Positions 12,201 through 25,373 of a DNA stretch of 64,000 nt are shown piece after piece. Positions within the stretch are counted from its first letter, which is position 1; each line of letters starts with the position of its first letter. The DNA comes from Acanthaster planci. Lineage: Eukaryota > Echinodermata > Asteroidea > Valvatida > Acanthasteridae. The translations under genes and the position numbers were made by a program. The notes under the pieces were generated by a model that saw only the letters and a list, made by a program, of their open reading frames with translations, was not told the DNA's origin and searched no databases. The stretch covers positions 1,280,142-1,344,141 of the forward strand of contig NW_019091390.1 in the NCBI RefSeq assembly GCF_001949145.1. The letters are read 5' to 3'.

Positions 12201-15200
12201 ATCTGTAGTGTTACCTAATCTGAATCATGACTTGAAACAGCATAAATTATGTACATGCACATGCACATGATATAAAGGCATATAATTACATGTACATATA
12301 CTGTGTGTCAGTATGTATAGAATATTCTCATATTGCCTACCATTCGTGTGGGCGGCCGAAGGTTACAGAAACATCACCCTTTTGTTGGTGTTTGACTCGT
12401 CTTCCAAACCCATGTTTGCCCATTGTGTTCAAAAAGGGTCAATTTTTTTCATTCAGTATTTTGTAGTGGTGTGTTTTATTTGATGCGTGTTCACCTGCGT
12501 GAGAGAATGAAAATTAGTTGAGTACATTCTTTTGTATTCGTTCTGATGGCCAGCCGTAGTTTCACCAACCATTAACATGGAAAAAGAAAGCAGATAACCT
12601 GTGTACAAATGGTTTTACAATATGTACTACTATTCCTTTCCTTTCTCTTCCAAAAGTTGCTGGTACCATTCGTTGCATATACATGTAATTCATCAGCGCC
12701 ACACAAATCTTCCACCAAGAATACAACATAAGAACAGATTCATGAGGAAATGCCATCTTCCTATGCAGTATTTCCCATGTTTACTGTGACGCAGTAGTGG
12801 CCCGTCCCCCTGCCAATCGCTCAGGGGTGACCAGACTGCTATGACACCATGGCAAACTGTACATGTGGGTCACATGGAAATGATTTGCTAGTGGCAGGTA
12901 CATGTCCTTTTGTTGATCACCTGATGTTCACATTACCTGCCTGTTGTGGACGTTGCTTTGTTCTCATGAAGTTAAGAGCACTGGATGAAGAGAAAATACC
13001 CACTTCTCTTGTACAGTCTCTTTGTAAGCTACACGTGGCCTTTTGATGATTGTTTCCTTGACTGTTCCCCTTCATTTTGCTCCAGATGAATTCAACAGAT
13101 ACGTGTATCTACCGGGTATATTCAGATATTTAATGCTCAGTTTTTGTCTGGTTTTCATTGTTATCTCTGTGCATCGTCCTCGTTTTTCTTTGTTTCATCA
13201 GTTTGGCTTAAAATAATTACACCGTGTTGGTTTTTTGGTTTATCTGTCTTTAGTTTGTATGTCTTCTTGTGTCTACTTTTTTTGTTTGCGTTTGTGATTG
13301 CCTTGTGTGGTTGGTCCAGGATGTTCCACCTACAAGCCTAGGCTTGTGTCAGCAGCCTTGTAGTCTTCTATCATATCTATTATTCCCCTATCTGTTAACT
13401 TTAATTCAATAAATTAGCTTCATCTTGTTATTTTATTACTGATGGTACTTAAATGACTTTTTTTCTTTACCAGTATAGAGGTTACAGTATGTGTTGACGT
13501 GTCCTCGGAGGGCAGGAGCTTTTATCATTAGGATAGGCTTGAGTAAACCTTTAGCGTACCCCTTGTAACTAAATTGAAATAACAAAACCAGCCTCTGAGG
13601 CACCATGGAGACGCCAGCAACGGACAACCTCTGTTGTACCGTACTTTATATTATTCCACTCTGTATTGGTTTATTGCAGAGTTTGAAACATATGTCTGTC
13701 GAATTGAATTGAGTTAAAAAAATACCTCTAAACCTGTTTTCCAGAAAGGGGTAACTTTGTGTGGACTGGGCTCAGTTTGCACAAGGATCTCTTTTGTTCA
13801 CAGGTCTACATTAGGTATATAAGGCTGGCACGCAGCGGTGCTCTGGCAAAACGTGTCCAATTTAAAGTCATTGCTTATATTTGAGTTGGTATTTGACATG
13901 TTCCAGCATCATAACAAATTTCTGTGCACGGCTAACTGTGAGACTGAAGGAACTGAAAATATTTTACCAATGAAATCGTAAAGACACGGTGCCCTTTTTT
14001 GGTCATATTGCAGAATGTATACATTTGTTGCTCACCCACGATGCCCCGGTCAGGTTAAAAAATGCACTGGGATGGAATTCACTAGCAGAAGCGGTCAGCT
14101 ATGGAGATAGGCCAACAAGTAAGTGCTAATCTGCATCATGAGATGAAGCAGGCTGTGAAATCATCAACAAAGTTTCTCCATTTTTTTCAGTCGCATTTAG
14201 CTTCACTGTTTAGTATCTTGTAATTGCTCATTTTTAGGGCATTTCAAAGCCTACTGCCATCGTTTTTCATGCTGTAGACTGATTTTAATGCTGTATATGT
14301 GTCTGCCCTCTGTGCCAAAAAGTTGAAATAAATAAAACAATTGTTTTTTTTAGTTAGTTATTGTACTCTAGCCTTGAAACTACTAATTGATGTGTATCGG
14401 AATGACAGCAAGTAAACTGAAATTTACATTTTGAAGTTGTTTGTAAATACCGATGTGCCTTCATTAGGTAGAGAAATCTTGTTTGTTTAAGCTTCCCTTT
14501 GGTAAATAATACAATAAAACAAAGCATCAGTTTTCATGTGACAGTATTCTTCCAGTTAGAAAATGCACAAAGAATTTGCCAGACTGTACCAAGAGTAGGG
14601 CTATGCCGAGTATCGGAATATTTGATCGATCATCGAATATTTGAATATTAGTTTTCGAATTTGAATATTTGAATGCAATATAAAATGTATTGCATTCTTT
14701 CTTTTTAAATGATAAAAATTGCATATGCAGGCTCTTTTCAAGCAGATTCAAATGAAAAGCGACAAAAATGTTACAATGATTCAAAATGTAAATTATTCAT
14801 GAAACAATTAAAAAGGAATAGAAATTTACAACAGGGCAAGAAGTCTTGTTCATCTCTTTAATCTTGCTAAATCATGGCTGGGGATACTCCCATAATGTAC
14901 AATTGTGTGTGCTCTTGCAACAGATTTTGTATACAGTTTGTTCATCAACAATCTGCCGGTCGGTATGACCAAATATTTGGATATTTGATAAAATTTGAGG
15001 TCGAATATTTGAATGGTGAACTATTCAAATTGACTCAGCCCTAACCAAGAGAAAATCTTTAAATCTGTTTTTTTCAATTGACATGTAACTTGCTGAAAGT
15101 GCAAAAGGTGTAATTCATACATGAAAATAACATGTCTGGTACCCAGAGACACGTACAGTACTCGTACATGTATCACAGCTCATAACATCCATTGACATTA

Positions 15201-18200
15201 CATGTAATGCATTGGGCTGATTCCATATGTTCTGTTTTAGGCGGTGATTGAAGTGACTGTATTTTTTTATGCATGACCTTTTGTATATTGTTGACATTTC
15301 AGAGTTTTAACGAACCCCCAGTGGTTTCGACGGGTGCCAGAGAATAGAGAATTATGATCATGTTGGTTGGGTTAACCTACATGATTCATTCCTCGTTAAT
15401 GTTCCAGTAATCAAGCAGTGTTTGACCTTTGAAGTTCAATTATGTCACCTTTAAAAAACTGACTAAGGGTGCGTGCACAATTAGTTACATAAGTGGGTGT
15501 GGCACAGTACGTGAATCTTTCCAATAATAAAGTAAAATCACTGGGAAGTAGAAAAAAGGAGAAAGAGAGAGGAGGAAAAAAACAATCAGAATGGGTTCTG
15601 ATTAGGGTTGTTGTACATCTCAAATCCTTCCAAGTCCATCAGAAGCTCTGAACAAAAGCCTGCCTTGTGTTATTTTCCATCCTGCTACTTGCGACTGGTC
15701 TTGTGACTGGACTTGTAAAAGGACTTGTGACCTAGTCTTGTAATGGACCTATAACTGCTGCCCTCGTTTGAAGTGGCAGCGCTGGGAGCCTTGGTGTCTT
15801 GCCGAAGATTACCGGTATGTAATGGGTTTTGTCATTTTTCTTTTGTCAAATACTTTTCCGGGTTCCACCAGTTACTACACTATTAAGAAAGCTGAAACAG
15901 CAGTCTAGGGAATCGCTAGAAGCCAAGAGACCTCAACTCATTCAAGCATTGGAAGATCTGGGTGATTTCTACATGGAGGTCAGGTGGGACTTCCAAAGTT
16001 GGGGTAAGAGCACTAGGTTAGCCACCCTAAAGTATGTTAACCTACATGTCAGAGTTTGGAAGGAGCAGGTTTTCATTAATTTATGATTTTGTACTTTCCA
16101 CATCATTGCAATTGTATAAAGTACATTTCCTCCTTGTAGTCAGGGTTGTTACAAAGGTCAGTCATTGCAACAATGTTCAAAAGGCAAGAAAATGAGAATG
16201 AGTGGGCATTTCCCTGTTTTGTTAAAAAATACACGGACTGGGAAACGTTGTGGACTCTCAATAGGCTTCGTACACAATCAAGGAAGTGACATAAGGATCA
16301 AAGGTTCTCTTCTTTAGACATGTAGTTGCATTTTTTATCAGTCGATTGCAAAGTTACCTGCAGTAATGATCAGGTACACTACCATGAGCACGAGAATGAG
16401 TACTCTCGAGTATGTGCTTCACCGTGAGAATGAGGACAGGTACATAAAATATTTTTGTGCGAGTGCAAGTACGAGTAAGAGTTCATACCTGTATGAGTAA
16501 AAGCCAGGCTATTTCTAGTACAGCGCCGATATTGAGTTATGAACATTGATTGCCTTCTGTGCAGTCCCCCTGGTTTCCCGGATGTTACCTTCCGACACCT
16601 GCCGCATCCTGAAACGCGGCACGCGAGTCCGCATGGACACCACGCTGGTGGACTTTAATGACATGCAGTGGCAACGGGGCAATAACACATTCCTGTTCAA
16701 CGGAGATGCCAAGCCTGACAATTCACTAGTCATCCTAGATAACGACAATAAACTCTTCCAGCGGGTGCGTTACCAGGTGAGAGAGCGATGCGTAAGCTTG
16801 ATACTTGTCAACTTTGAGCAACGTTTTATTCTGTTATTTGCCTCTCGAGTTGAAAAGAAAACTTCCAGGTAATATAAACAGTACTAATAAAACACAATTT
16901 GGTTTTAACTTTGGTCAGTATTTGTACTTGAAACATCCTAAAAAAGGAGAAGAAACAGAATAAATTCTACTGTTATGGTTTTCCAGCAAACTTTAGCTCA
17001 GTTACATCATGCTTTGTGTGTTGCAATTTTGAAGGATTAACGTTTACCTAATTCCTAATCTGACCATTCCTTTAGATGCTTTTGCTTTCATGTTGGCAAA
17101 CTAGCTTGGCCATTGATGTGTGGGCAAGACTGCATCTACACACTAGCCAATACACCATGTCATGCAGGGGGGGTAGTTTGAGCTTGCCTTTGTTGGATCC
17201 TGGTCTGGCCGCAGCCTCCTAGTGTTTCGCGTTCCAGCTTGGTGGACGCAGTCTGGGAACACTCTGTCCATGTACATGTATTATCTCTATGTTTAGAAAG
17301 AAGGAGATAGGACAGACATATGGATGCTGTTGTTGCTGGGCAGCTTGCCTTTACAAAGACATGCAGGGCTTGTGCACATCGAGACGGAAAGCCATGCTGC
17401 CACTTTCTCCTCTGTGTTTGTGGTTTTTTTTTGTGTGTCAGTGCTCCAAACAATTGCCCCCTCTTAGGCCACGAAGAGAGATTCTGGTCGGGGATTTTTC
17501 CAACTGGGTGCGTGGGACACACGAGGCTTTACATTCTGATGAAAATTGGTCACGTGTGCTCATTGCAATATCTGTGTGAACCTGCGTGTACACAGAGATG
17601 TAGCACCACCCACCAAAGGGGCTGTCATCGCTCCTTGCCTTTTTCTTGGACTGCTGAGCCCATTCCTTCCTCACACTAGCTTGTGAAACCTCCCGAGGTG
17701 AAATTTATGCATTAATTGTACATCTGCCGTTTGCCTTAAGGAGGTTTAAATGTGTAACTAGAGTCTTGTTGATTTTTATTTCCATCCTTCCCTAATTTAC
17801 CGTGGACGACCATCAATAAAGCACTACAAAATACGAAAGGTTAAGTCCTGCCCGGAATCAGATTCATTTTCACATTTGCACATTGCAAGTTGGTGCTTGG
17901 GACCAGTCTGTAAACCGAGGAGATGTTGACATTCTTTGCCCAGAGACGCAATTTGTGTATTTCTGAAACTCAACTACTTTACTCACCCTTTTGAGGTAGC
18001 ACAGGGAATTTTATGCACTTCAACAAAGTCCATCAGATGGGTGGTAGGCATTCCTGTATATTTCTTTCATGTTTCTAAACCACATCAACTTTCCTAAATT
18101 GATTTTTTCCCCAGTTTTATTCAGGGGGTTTTTAGTTTTGGTATTAGGGCTTTTCTCTTCAGTTTTTCTGGGTGTGAAGAAACTTCCAAACGTCACAGAA

Positions 18201-21200
18201 TAGTGCTGAACTTTATCAAAACCTTGATGCATCTGGTCAGCACAAGTTACATTGTAGGCTTGTTCAGAAATCAGCGATGAGTAATGAGTACATTATGTTA
18301 CTGTGCTCTGTGGAGGGTAACTTTCGGCACATCAAAATGAGTTTGTCTCTGACTTTTCCTGAAATGTGAGCAGCGGAGAACTTGGCGTTCTTGTTCTTTC
18401 GTCAGTTTCATTTTTTTGTATACAGCCGCATGCTTGGTGCAGACGTGGTAATTGGTGAATATTTGTTTTATTTTACTGGCCTTGTACATATTCTGAAGAA
18501 CCTCAAAGTCAAGAGTGCGTTGGCAAATTGTTAAAAAGAGTCATTTTTGCATTCCATGTGTTTGTGAAATCTGTAGCAAAAGTTGAAAATTTTGTTCTTA
18601 TTTAATTTCATGTCGAAATTTATGCCATCTGAATGGCAACAAACTTGGTCCATAAATTTATACCGACATATGATCTATTAAGATAAACTCCACAACGCAG
18701 AATGAGGAGCTTTTATTAAATTTGCAAGACTAACGTGAACCGTTATCTGCTAAAGTATAGAATTTCATTTTTTTAAAATTCATTTAATGGCCTCCATTTT
18801 ATGTGTGGTACAGTAGTAGGAATTTTACACCAAATGCACTCTTAAGTATAAATCCTCACATATTTATATGGAGACATAATGACAATAGACTTTATTTATA
18901 TGTGGGTCATTCTACAGTTTTTGGTCCAACCTGTGACATTTTTCCATCCCAGTTATACCTGACATTTATACTTTGACAAGGGATATATCATTGAAAAACT
19001 GATTCAAAACTATTTTCATTTGCTTTGTAGGTAATTCACAATACATATTCAATCTTGGAAATTAAAGAAAGAGTGCTAAACATACGCCTGATGTAACAGG
19101 GACGGGAAGAAATTGGATCCCAAAGTAATAGAATGACCCATTTGCGGTTTCTCATGGAAGTTGAGATCCTCCAAGTGTTCCGTGAGGAAATCGCATGTGG
19201 AAACCAAACAGTGGCATTATGTCTAAGGTCCGTTCAAGCGGATTGCATGTTTCTAGTTTCCTTATGTGTTTCTTGTGAAAAGTGAATGTAAATTTTGTTC
19301 CAGGAAACTGAAAAAGAACTGGAAGAGGAAGTCGACATTCTGATGAGTAGTGACGTAGTTACCATGACATTGTCGACAAAGCCCATCACTTTCACCAGAG
19401 CCCAGAGTGGGTGGCTCTTCCGGGAGAAGAAATGTGAAATGATCGGCAACTACTATGCACACGTGTACACCATTAACAACGTCATTGTTGAAACACGAAA
19501 AAGGTAAAGTTGTGAAATAGAAACCTAGAGATTTGAAGTCTGAGTTGTTGCGTAGTGCACCGTCTGACCATTGTGTATATGGTGTAGCGATGATTGGATA
19601 AAGAACATGGATGTAATGACATTTATGTTTATTCATCTTCTGTGAGTTTCTTTCTCTTGGGCACCATGCTAGAGTAACAGTGAAAATATAGCAAGCTCCA
19701 AGTTACAAGTAAAAACATTAAAGGTGTGTGTGGAACCTTTCAAACTAGCCCAAAAGTAATTTGGTTTCAGTGAAATATTCAGTGAAGTGTATCTAAATGG
19801 ACAACATCAGGAGACCTTCATTCTGATTTTTGTGTCCAAGGTCCGGGAAGCATCTTGTCACATGAATTTTTGGGGACATTTACCAAAAGGTATTTGTGCC
19901 TTTATTTGTACTGAACAAGTTTGACGATGCTCAGTGCGGAAATTTGGCAACACTGAAGGAAGTTTTGGGGAATAAAAGTTGAAGTGTGCCATGTTGTGGG
20001 ACTGGTCCCTTTTACGTTGAAGAGGGCCTTCATGAGAAGTTTGATCAGCAAGGCGTTGATTCAACCCCACCTCTTTTTTCCCATTTCTTTTTATTTTTAC
20101 AGAGAGGGATACAATGTACATTTTTGTTAATTCCCTGTTGATCTGAATTGTTTATTCGATAGCTTTAAAGACAGGAATTAATCTATCCTTTTTTAGGCTC
20201 GCCACCACCCCAGCCTTCCATTTACACCAGTCATGTTTTTGTGTTTGTGACAGGAGAGGGCATTTATCAGAGGAAGATGTACAGAAGAACAAAGCAGCTC
20301 TGGAGAGCCTCAGCAAAGGCAGGGCCCTGCCTGCCAATCTGCAGGTCTGTTGTGTGGCCACTATGTTGCATAGAATTCCAAAATCTAGGGGTTTCTTTCA
20401 TGTCGTAATGGAGAAACACCCATTTTAAGAATAGGCTGTGAAGATGCTCAACTGTAAAAAGTCTGAATGTTGTGTCAGTCGCAATCACAAAGTAATCCCT
20501 TTTTGTGCTGGAAGACCTGTTAACAGGTTGAGGTTCTACATGTATATCTGTGATTCTTTGAAAAACTGTTGCTGAGGCTTACACACCAGGGGGCCAGATT
20601 TATTTTGCCAATTAAGTCACTATTAATGAGTCGCCGTCCTGCCTGTATGTACAGCCGGCTACAGTAAATCGGCCAACTTAACATTGTGGAAAAAAGTGGC
20701 AGCCTTGTTCTAAATGCCAGTCATTAATGTGATTACCAGGAGGTTGACTGTCTGCCAGTTTGGTCTGCTGGAGAAGGGCGAAATGAGCGGCGTGTACCAA
20801 ATCGTTGGATAATTAGATTTTGATGAGGAAGAGGGGGTTGCTCAAGATTTCATTTACTTGCTTGTGCATTGCATAATCGTTCTCGCGGTGCAGCAGTGAT
20901 TGATTGATTGATGATCGATCGATCGATCAATTGATTGATTGATGATTGATTGATTGATGATCGATCGATCGATTGATTGATTGGAGAAACCTGCACATGA
21001 TGATACTGTATGTATATTCACCTCTCACATGTGATGGTACCGTGATCAAAGCAAAAGTATCTGATGCAGGTGGATCTGGCCGAAGACATCTTAATGCTTC
21101 CCCCAAAGCCATACATCACTGATAAACTTCAGTAAAAGGAGAGGAACTCCTACGTGAAAATTCCACGTAGAATGCCCGGTGGAAGTTTCAGAAAGAGAGG

Positions 21201-23534
21201 TCAAATGCAGCCATGGGGAAGTGTATGTGACAGAACTGTATTTGAGTCCACGGCAAGTCCTTAAAACAAGTCTGGTCACAGTACAAACGATGAAAGAAGG
21301 AATGCTTTTGTCACAATCCGTTGGAATAGCTTGGGACTTGGCTGAAGACCGGGCAACTTTTTGTAGACTTGCAGGGATTATTTGACCACAGCCCAGTAAC
21401 TCTGCATATCCCCCTCGAGCAGAAGCATCCCCCCCATCGATTGAAAAGAGCCCCTTTATTTATTTTGTTGGTAGCAGTGCGACCGTAATGTGTGCACTTC
21501 ATAGTTGTTCGTGAACCAACAAAGTGCAGTTCTGACCCAAGGAGCCTCTGTTGCTCAGAAACTGGCGCCCTCTCTTGGTCCAGCTCGAGGCCCATACATG
21601 TAGATGGGCATTAATAAATATGCAATGTACAATAAGCACTCCCCTCTCTCCCGATTTATTGAATCTTCCACTGTCAATTTTGGAAAATTGGATTTTGCCA
21701 TCATCTCCTTCCCCATTTGTGGACTTGTCAAATCTGTACCCTTGTGTACACTTACATTGTAGGTCTCTGGTTTATCTGTCCATGACGGAACCAGAATTGT
21801 TGTTCCCAGTCCGATTCTACTGTTATTGATTTGTTTTGACAGCCCCAGTACAGAAAATCTTTACCCGCTCCTCCAGCAACTGATATCAGGTGGTCAGAGT
21901 ACATCAAAGGTAGACCGTCCAGGTGAGGCATTGCAGCTAATCTTGTGAGAAATTTGGTAGTCTGGGAACAAGGAACCATGCAAGGAGGGATGCCTTTTTT
22001 CCAGGGGTTCATTACCAGTAATTTTGACGAGAGGGAATTGTATTGCTTTTTTTTTTTGCCTTAAATGTTACACAGTAAAGATTGATCACAGGTATGAAAT
22101 GCACATTACAAGGATGAATTTATAAACCCTCCCATAGAGAGCAAGCCTAGCATTCTTCTCACAGTGGGAATGCAAGGAGAGCATCTGTACACGTTTACTT
22201 GATGCGTTCTTTATAACTTCACGAATGATAAGCTTTGCCTTCTTATCCCCCCGTCTGATGCAGAGCACACCTGGGAAGACCAGAAGTGTGTAAAGAATCC
22301 AAGAAGGTCTTCAAGGCCACCGTGGCAATGGTCAGTTTGCCCTCTGCGTCCACTCTCTGTCTTGCTCCTTGATGCACTCCGTGAGAACTCCTCATGTGGG
22401 AAGATTAGCATTTGTTTGTCTATGTCTGTTCCACTGAAAACGTCAGACTGAGTTCTTGCCAAAAGTATTTCTTTTGAGTGTTTTTAAAACAAACTTCAGT
22501 ATTAGATCCCAAACTGGATTTTATCGAGGAGACACCAGATTTTCTGGCAAAACACTTCACTATTAAAGTAAAGGGCTTTCACAGCACAATCTACATAAGC
22601 GGCAATCACAAAGCATGCGTAAGTCACAATGATGTAGGTTTGTTCAATGGCGTGCCTTTCCTTTGCATTCATGAATGTATACTTTCTGTACACATCTGGC
22701 AGAGTGAGGACTTTCCCATGGACCTGCCAGACCTGCTGAACATCCTGGAGGTCCTCACACCCATGAGGCATTTCCAGAAGCTGAGGGACTTCGTCTCCAT
22801 GAAGATGCCTCCTGGATTCCCAATTAAAATAGGTCAGTTGAAGCAGGCAATCTTGCTGCCAGACACCTGTAAATGTTATCCATCCTAGCAGTATGAAAAC
22901 TGAGAATGCTCTTTAATTTTTTGTTACAAGGACACATTTAAATTTCATATTTTTGCTGAAAGTGTTTCGAGTTTGACACCAGGTTCCCCCATTTCCTGTG
23001 CTGTCATGTATCCATGGAACTGTGATACGATAGTCGTGAAAATCATGAGGCCAGATGTTAGAGTTTTGCCAATGAGAGTTCCCATGTCAAACAGAAGTTA
23101 TTCTGGCAGTCATTTTTTGAATGCACAGGCATTTTTTGTAATTTCACTTTCGTCAGCGGTCAAATTGTGAGAAGTGTTGCTTTGTTTCAGAAAAGTGGTT
23201 TTCGAATTTGAAAAAAGTGTTCTGGATAGTGACACAAAAAAGTTTGGACATGGATTTTTTTGGGAGGGGGAGGGTGTTGGTCATCGGTTTACAAGATACT
23301 CAGCCCAGTTACAACAGCAGCATCGTTTGTTGCCACCAGCTGACACCAATGCTCAGTTTCATGAAAAATAAATCACTTTCTCCTTTTCTCTCCCTCCAAG
23401 ATGTGCCTGTCTTGCCCACCATCACAGCTCGGGTCACCTTCCAAGACTTTCAGTACCGGGACAACATCTTGCCGTCCCTCTTCAAAATCCCGCGGGACTA
23501 CACCCTTGATTCCAGTCGCTGCCCCGAGATTTAA
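9271..23534 (+). CDS. ANKRD13C: ANKRD13C-like ankyrin repeat / GPCR-chaperone protein (11 exons, 439 aa)
   Basis: Coding exons: 9271-9397, 10946-10987, 14014-14118, 15872-16003, 16565-16776, 19304-19503, 20254-20344, 21843-21922, 22264-22330, 22703-22832, 23401-23534; sum 1320 nt, all phases join. Human ANKRD13C acts on the cytosolic side of the ER as a chaperone that controls biogenesis and exit of some GPCRs. The protein starts LREMLADYPLHESVF, has ankyrin repeats at about residues 43-105 (NTALHLAAMLGHK, then WNSLAEAVSYGD), and then the GPCR-chaperone domain (Pfam GPCR_chapero_1) at about 110-435, with LRKLKQQSRES, DFYMEVRWDFQSW, EEEVDILMSSD, FTRAQSGWLFRE and KMPPGFPIKI. Order and length match subfamily C; no ubiquitin-interacting motifs follow, unlike ANKRD13A/B/D. 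The start is fixed by an in-frame TGA 31 bases upstream. The roughly 100-residue N-terminal extension of the human protein is absent. Exon boundaries were set by hand from splice sites plus homology. Confidence 0.93.
9398..14013 (+). other. ANKRD13C introns 1 and 2
   Basis: Intron 1 (9398-10945) and intron 2 (10988-14013) flank the 42-nt exon 2. I see no coding exon of another gene. Runs of atgtacatgta-type sequence occur around 11500-12300, and a T1-family fragment lies at 13755-13850. Otherwise nothing recognisable. Confidence 0.6.
13755..13850. mobile_element. TIR element family T1, fragment C
   Basis: Only one end is preserved: ctcttttgttcacaggtctacattaggtat followed by ataaggctggcac corresponds to the end of copy A (cttttgtttacgagtccacactaggcatgtaaggttagtgc). 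The other end is missing. It lies in ANKRD13C intron 2. Confidence 0.45.
14588..15051. mobile_element. hAT-type MITE with perfect 8-bp target duplication
   Basis: The element itself is 14596-15043 (448 bp). It begins TAGGGCT and ends AGCCCTA. The 8 bases on each side are identical: accaagag at 14588-14595 and at 15044-15051. An 8-bp target duplication is the mark of hAT-superfamily insertion. Subterminal parts at both ends carry repeated gaatatttg / cgaatattt motifs in both orientations, as expected of transposase-binding repeats. No transposase frame is present, so it is non-autonomous. It sits in ANKRD13C intron 3 (14119-15871). Confidence 0.85.
16777..19303 (+). other. ANKRD13C intron 5
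   Basis: Holds the 238-bp TIR element at 18903-19140. Longest open frames (around 17160-17680 on both strands) overlap each other, have no recognised domain and are judged chance. The smaller intron 4 (16004-16564) contains a degenerate gagtac/cgagta-rich stretch at about 16380-16500 and nothing else. Confidence 0.5.
18903..19140. mobile_element. TIR element family T2, copy 1
   Basis: Starts tgggtcattctac and ends gtaatagaatgaccca, so the ends form an inverted repeat of about 12 bases. Near the right end it has taacagggac, also found in the element at 25374-25617 (atgtaacagggacatg). Length 238 bp against 244 bp for the other copy. No open frame for a transposase. Target duplication not resolved. 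Confidence 0.5.
20897..20985. repeat. (GATT)n/(GATC)n compound microsatellite
   Basis: About 90 bases of gatt and gatc units in alternating blocks (gattgattgattgatgatcgatcgatcgatc, then a similar second block). Directly visible; likely polymorphic in length. Confidence 0.95.
21295..21560. repeat. Dispersed repeat D, copy 2
   Basis: Second copy of the repeat at 5446-5735, same orientation, in ANKRD13C intron 7. Shared blocks include ggcagaagca-like and cgagcagaagcatccccccc, then ttttgttggtagc, gtgtgcacttcat, gtgaaccaacaaagtgcag and ggagcctctg. Termini are not defined. Confidence 0.55.
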
Positions 23535-23679
23535 AATCCAAAGACTACTGCTCACCGATGATAATCCGACAGCATGTAACACCCCTGTACCCATCTGTGT
23601 AATTGGCAATGCAGTTTTTAGTTGTTCTCGGTCATACCCACTTCCCACTGTGTGTCCACTTCTCAGTGCGTTAACCTGA

Positions 23680-23948
23680 CATACCTAGTGTGGACTTGTG
23701 AACAAAAGATGTCCACACGATGCAGGAAGGGAAGACGTTCTGTGGACTTGCCCATGTCCGTAGGACATTTCCCTTTCTATGAAAAAGAAGTTTGGAAGCA
23801 TTTGTGGGGTTAGAGTCATCGCTCGTAAACGGAAGAGGAACGGTCAAAGAAACCTTTTCAAATAGTGTGTTTACAGTTCAAGGGAAATGAGTAGTTTCAC
23901 TGAGTTTTCTTAACTGCATGAAAACAAGGTATGTCCACACTAGGTATC
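23680..23948. mobile_element. TIR element family T1, copy B
   Basis: Starts catacctagtgtggac and ends gtccacactaggtat, near-perfect terminal inverted repeats. The left half matches the reverse complement of copy A at 6533-6807. The outer flanks (ttaacctga... and ...caaaggtca) continue the inverted similarity, so the full element is probably about 20 bases longer. Non-autonomous; superfamily not resolved. Confidence 0.7.
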
Positions 23949-24501
23949 AAAGGTCAGTGTGTGAGTGTCCCAAGCCAGCCTTGCATTGATCTGTTGATGG
24001 GACAATTACCTGTGTTAAGAAATTTGGGACCAAGTTGTAGGGACAGAAAACTGATCGCCATGACAGATTTGACCCCACAATGACTATGGCTCAATGCATG
24101 TATAGTACCCACAATTAAGGCCCCTCCTACAAAATGCTTTGCTAGCAAGTCTCGACAGCCCATCGTGTGTATGCACTGTTAAACTTGGCAAGCTTCACGT
24201 ATGGGCTGATCTCGTAAAGTTTTGCTGTTTTAGGCTTTCGGAATGTTGACCAAAATACTAATTTCTAATCAATACCACCAATAGTGACGCTTAAATTGAA
24301 ATTAAATTGGCACTGTTTCATAACATTTAGAGCAAATTTAGTGTGATTCGATTAATTTTCTGTAACAACTACTTTTTTTCCGCATTTTTAAAAATACAGT
24401 ACCCATATGTATGTAATTTTGACAGACCATCCTTGGACAGATTAATTAACGCTTCAGATCAATGTCGTCATCAAATTTTAAACTAGTGAATTGTGCACAT
24501 C

Positions 24502-24507
24502 AATAAA
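24502..24507 (+). terminator. Candidate poly(A) signal of ANKRD13C
   Basis: AATAAA about 970 bases after the ANKRD13C stop. Another plus-strand AATAAA lies at 26530-26535. The real end cannot be chosen from sequence. Confidence 0.3.
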
Positions 24508-25373
24508 AATTGTACACTATCGTATTTAAAAACCAAACAAGAGTTCACTGACTACAAAATGCTCAGGAAATGATGCAAGAAGAATGTGAACGACGGGGAA
24601 TTTGTTCAGGTGACAGACACTGTAGAGTTGTAAACACGTGCCTCTCAGTTTCAGCTCTGTTGATGGTGCTTCTGGTTTGACGCAAACTTTGCTCGTGGAA
24701 CATTAATTCAGACTTCCAACTCTGAGCTGAAGAGGACGCAAGGAAAAAGGGGTGACAGATACGAGCTGTGGTCTTGTGTGTTTGGTTCCTTTTTAGTGCT
24801 TTTTTGCCCGTATGTTGGACAGAAAAATTCAGATTTCTTCTAGTGTACTCAAAGGTATATTTTGCCCATTTTGAAAAATATCTTTTTTCCAAGCACTTCT
24901 CATATTTAAATATTGGATCTTTTTCCTTAAGTATTTTACCCACTTGTGTTGTATATATGTGCAATTACTGTTACCAAAGTGATTTTTAAATATTATTATT
25001 CATGTTTGTTGCTTTGACGTGACGGATGCTTAATCCTCTTTGTTGTCGTTCAAGACTCATCACTGGTCTTTTTAAGTTACAAGATATTTATTCAAGTTTA
25101 TTACGTAAATCGTTACGACGCACAAGACTTTTTCATTAAAGAGTTGCTTCAGTTGAGCTTATGAAATCACATGAAGAGGCCAAAGTGCGTGATTGAATGA
25201 AAGTGGTGCACATCACTACACAGAATAGCAATGGCTGTGAACTAAAAGAGCTTAACAAGTAGACTTGATATGATAAAGGCTGATGCTGTTGGTTGTACCA
25301 ACCCAGGTCTTGATCACATCTTTGTGGGTATTAAAAACTACATAAATATCAGGAAAGATTGCTGCAAGTATTA

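Larger units (their letters stand above)
20345..21842 (+). other. ANKRD13C intron 7
   Basis: Contains a tetranucleotide microsatellite (20897-20985) and repeat D copy 2 (21295-21560). No further gene-like content. The neighbouring introns 6 (19504-20253), 8 (21923-22263), 9 (22331-22702) and 10 (22833-23400) show nothing recognisable. Confidence 0.5.

Noticed and set aside
17160-17680. Overlapping open frames on both strands in ANKRD13C intron 5
   Set aside because: Low-complexity Cys/Trp-rich translations with no family match; ANKRD13C exons splice cleanly across them.
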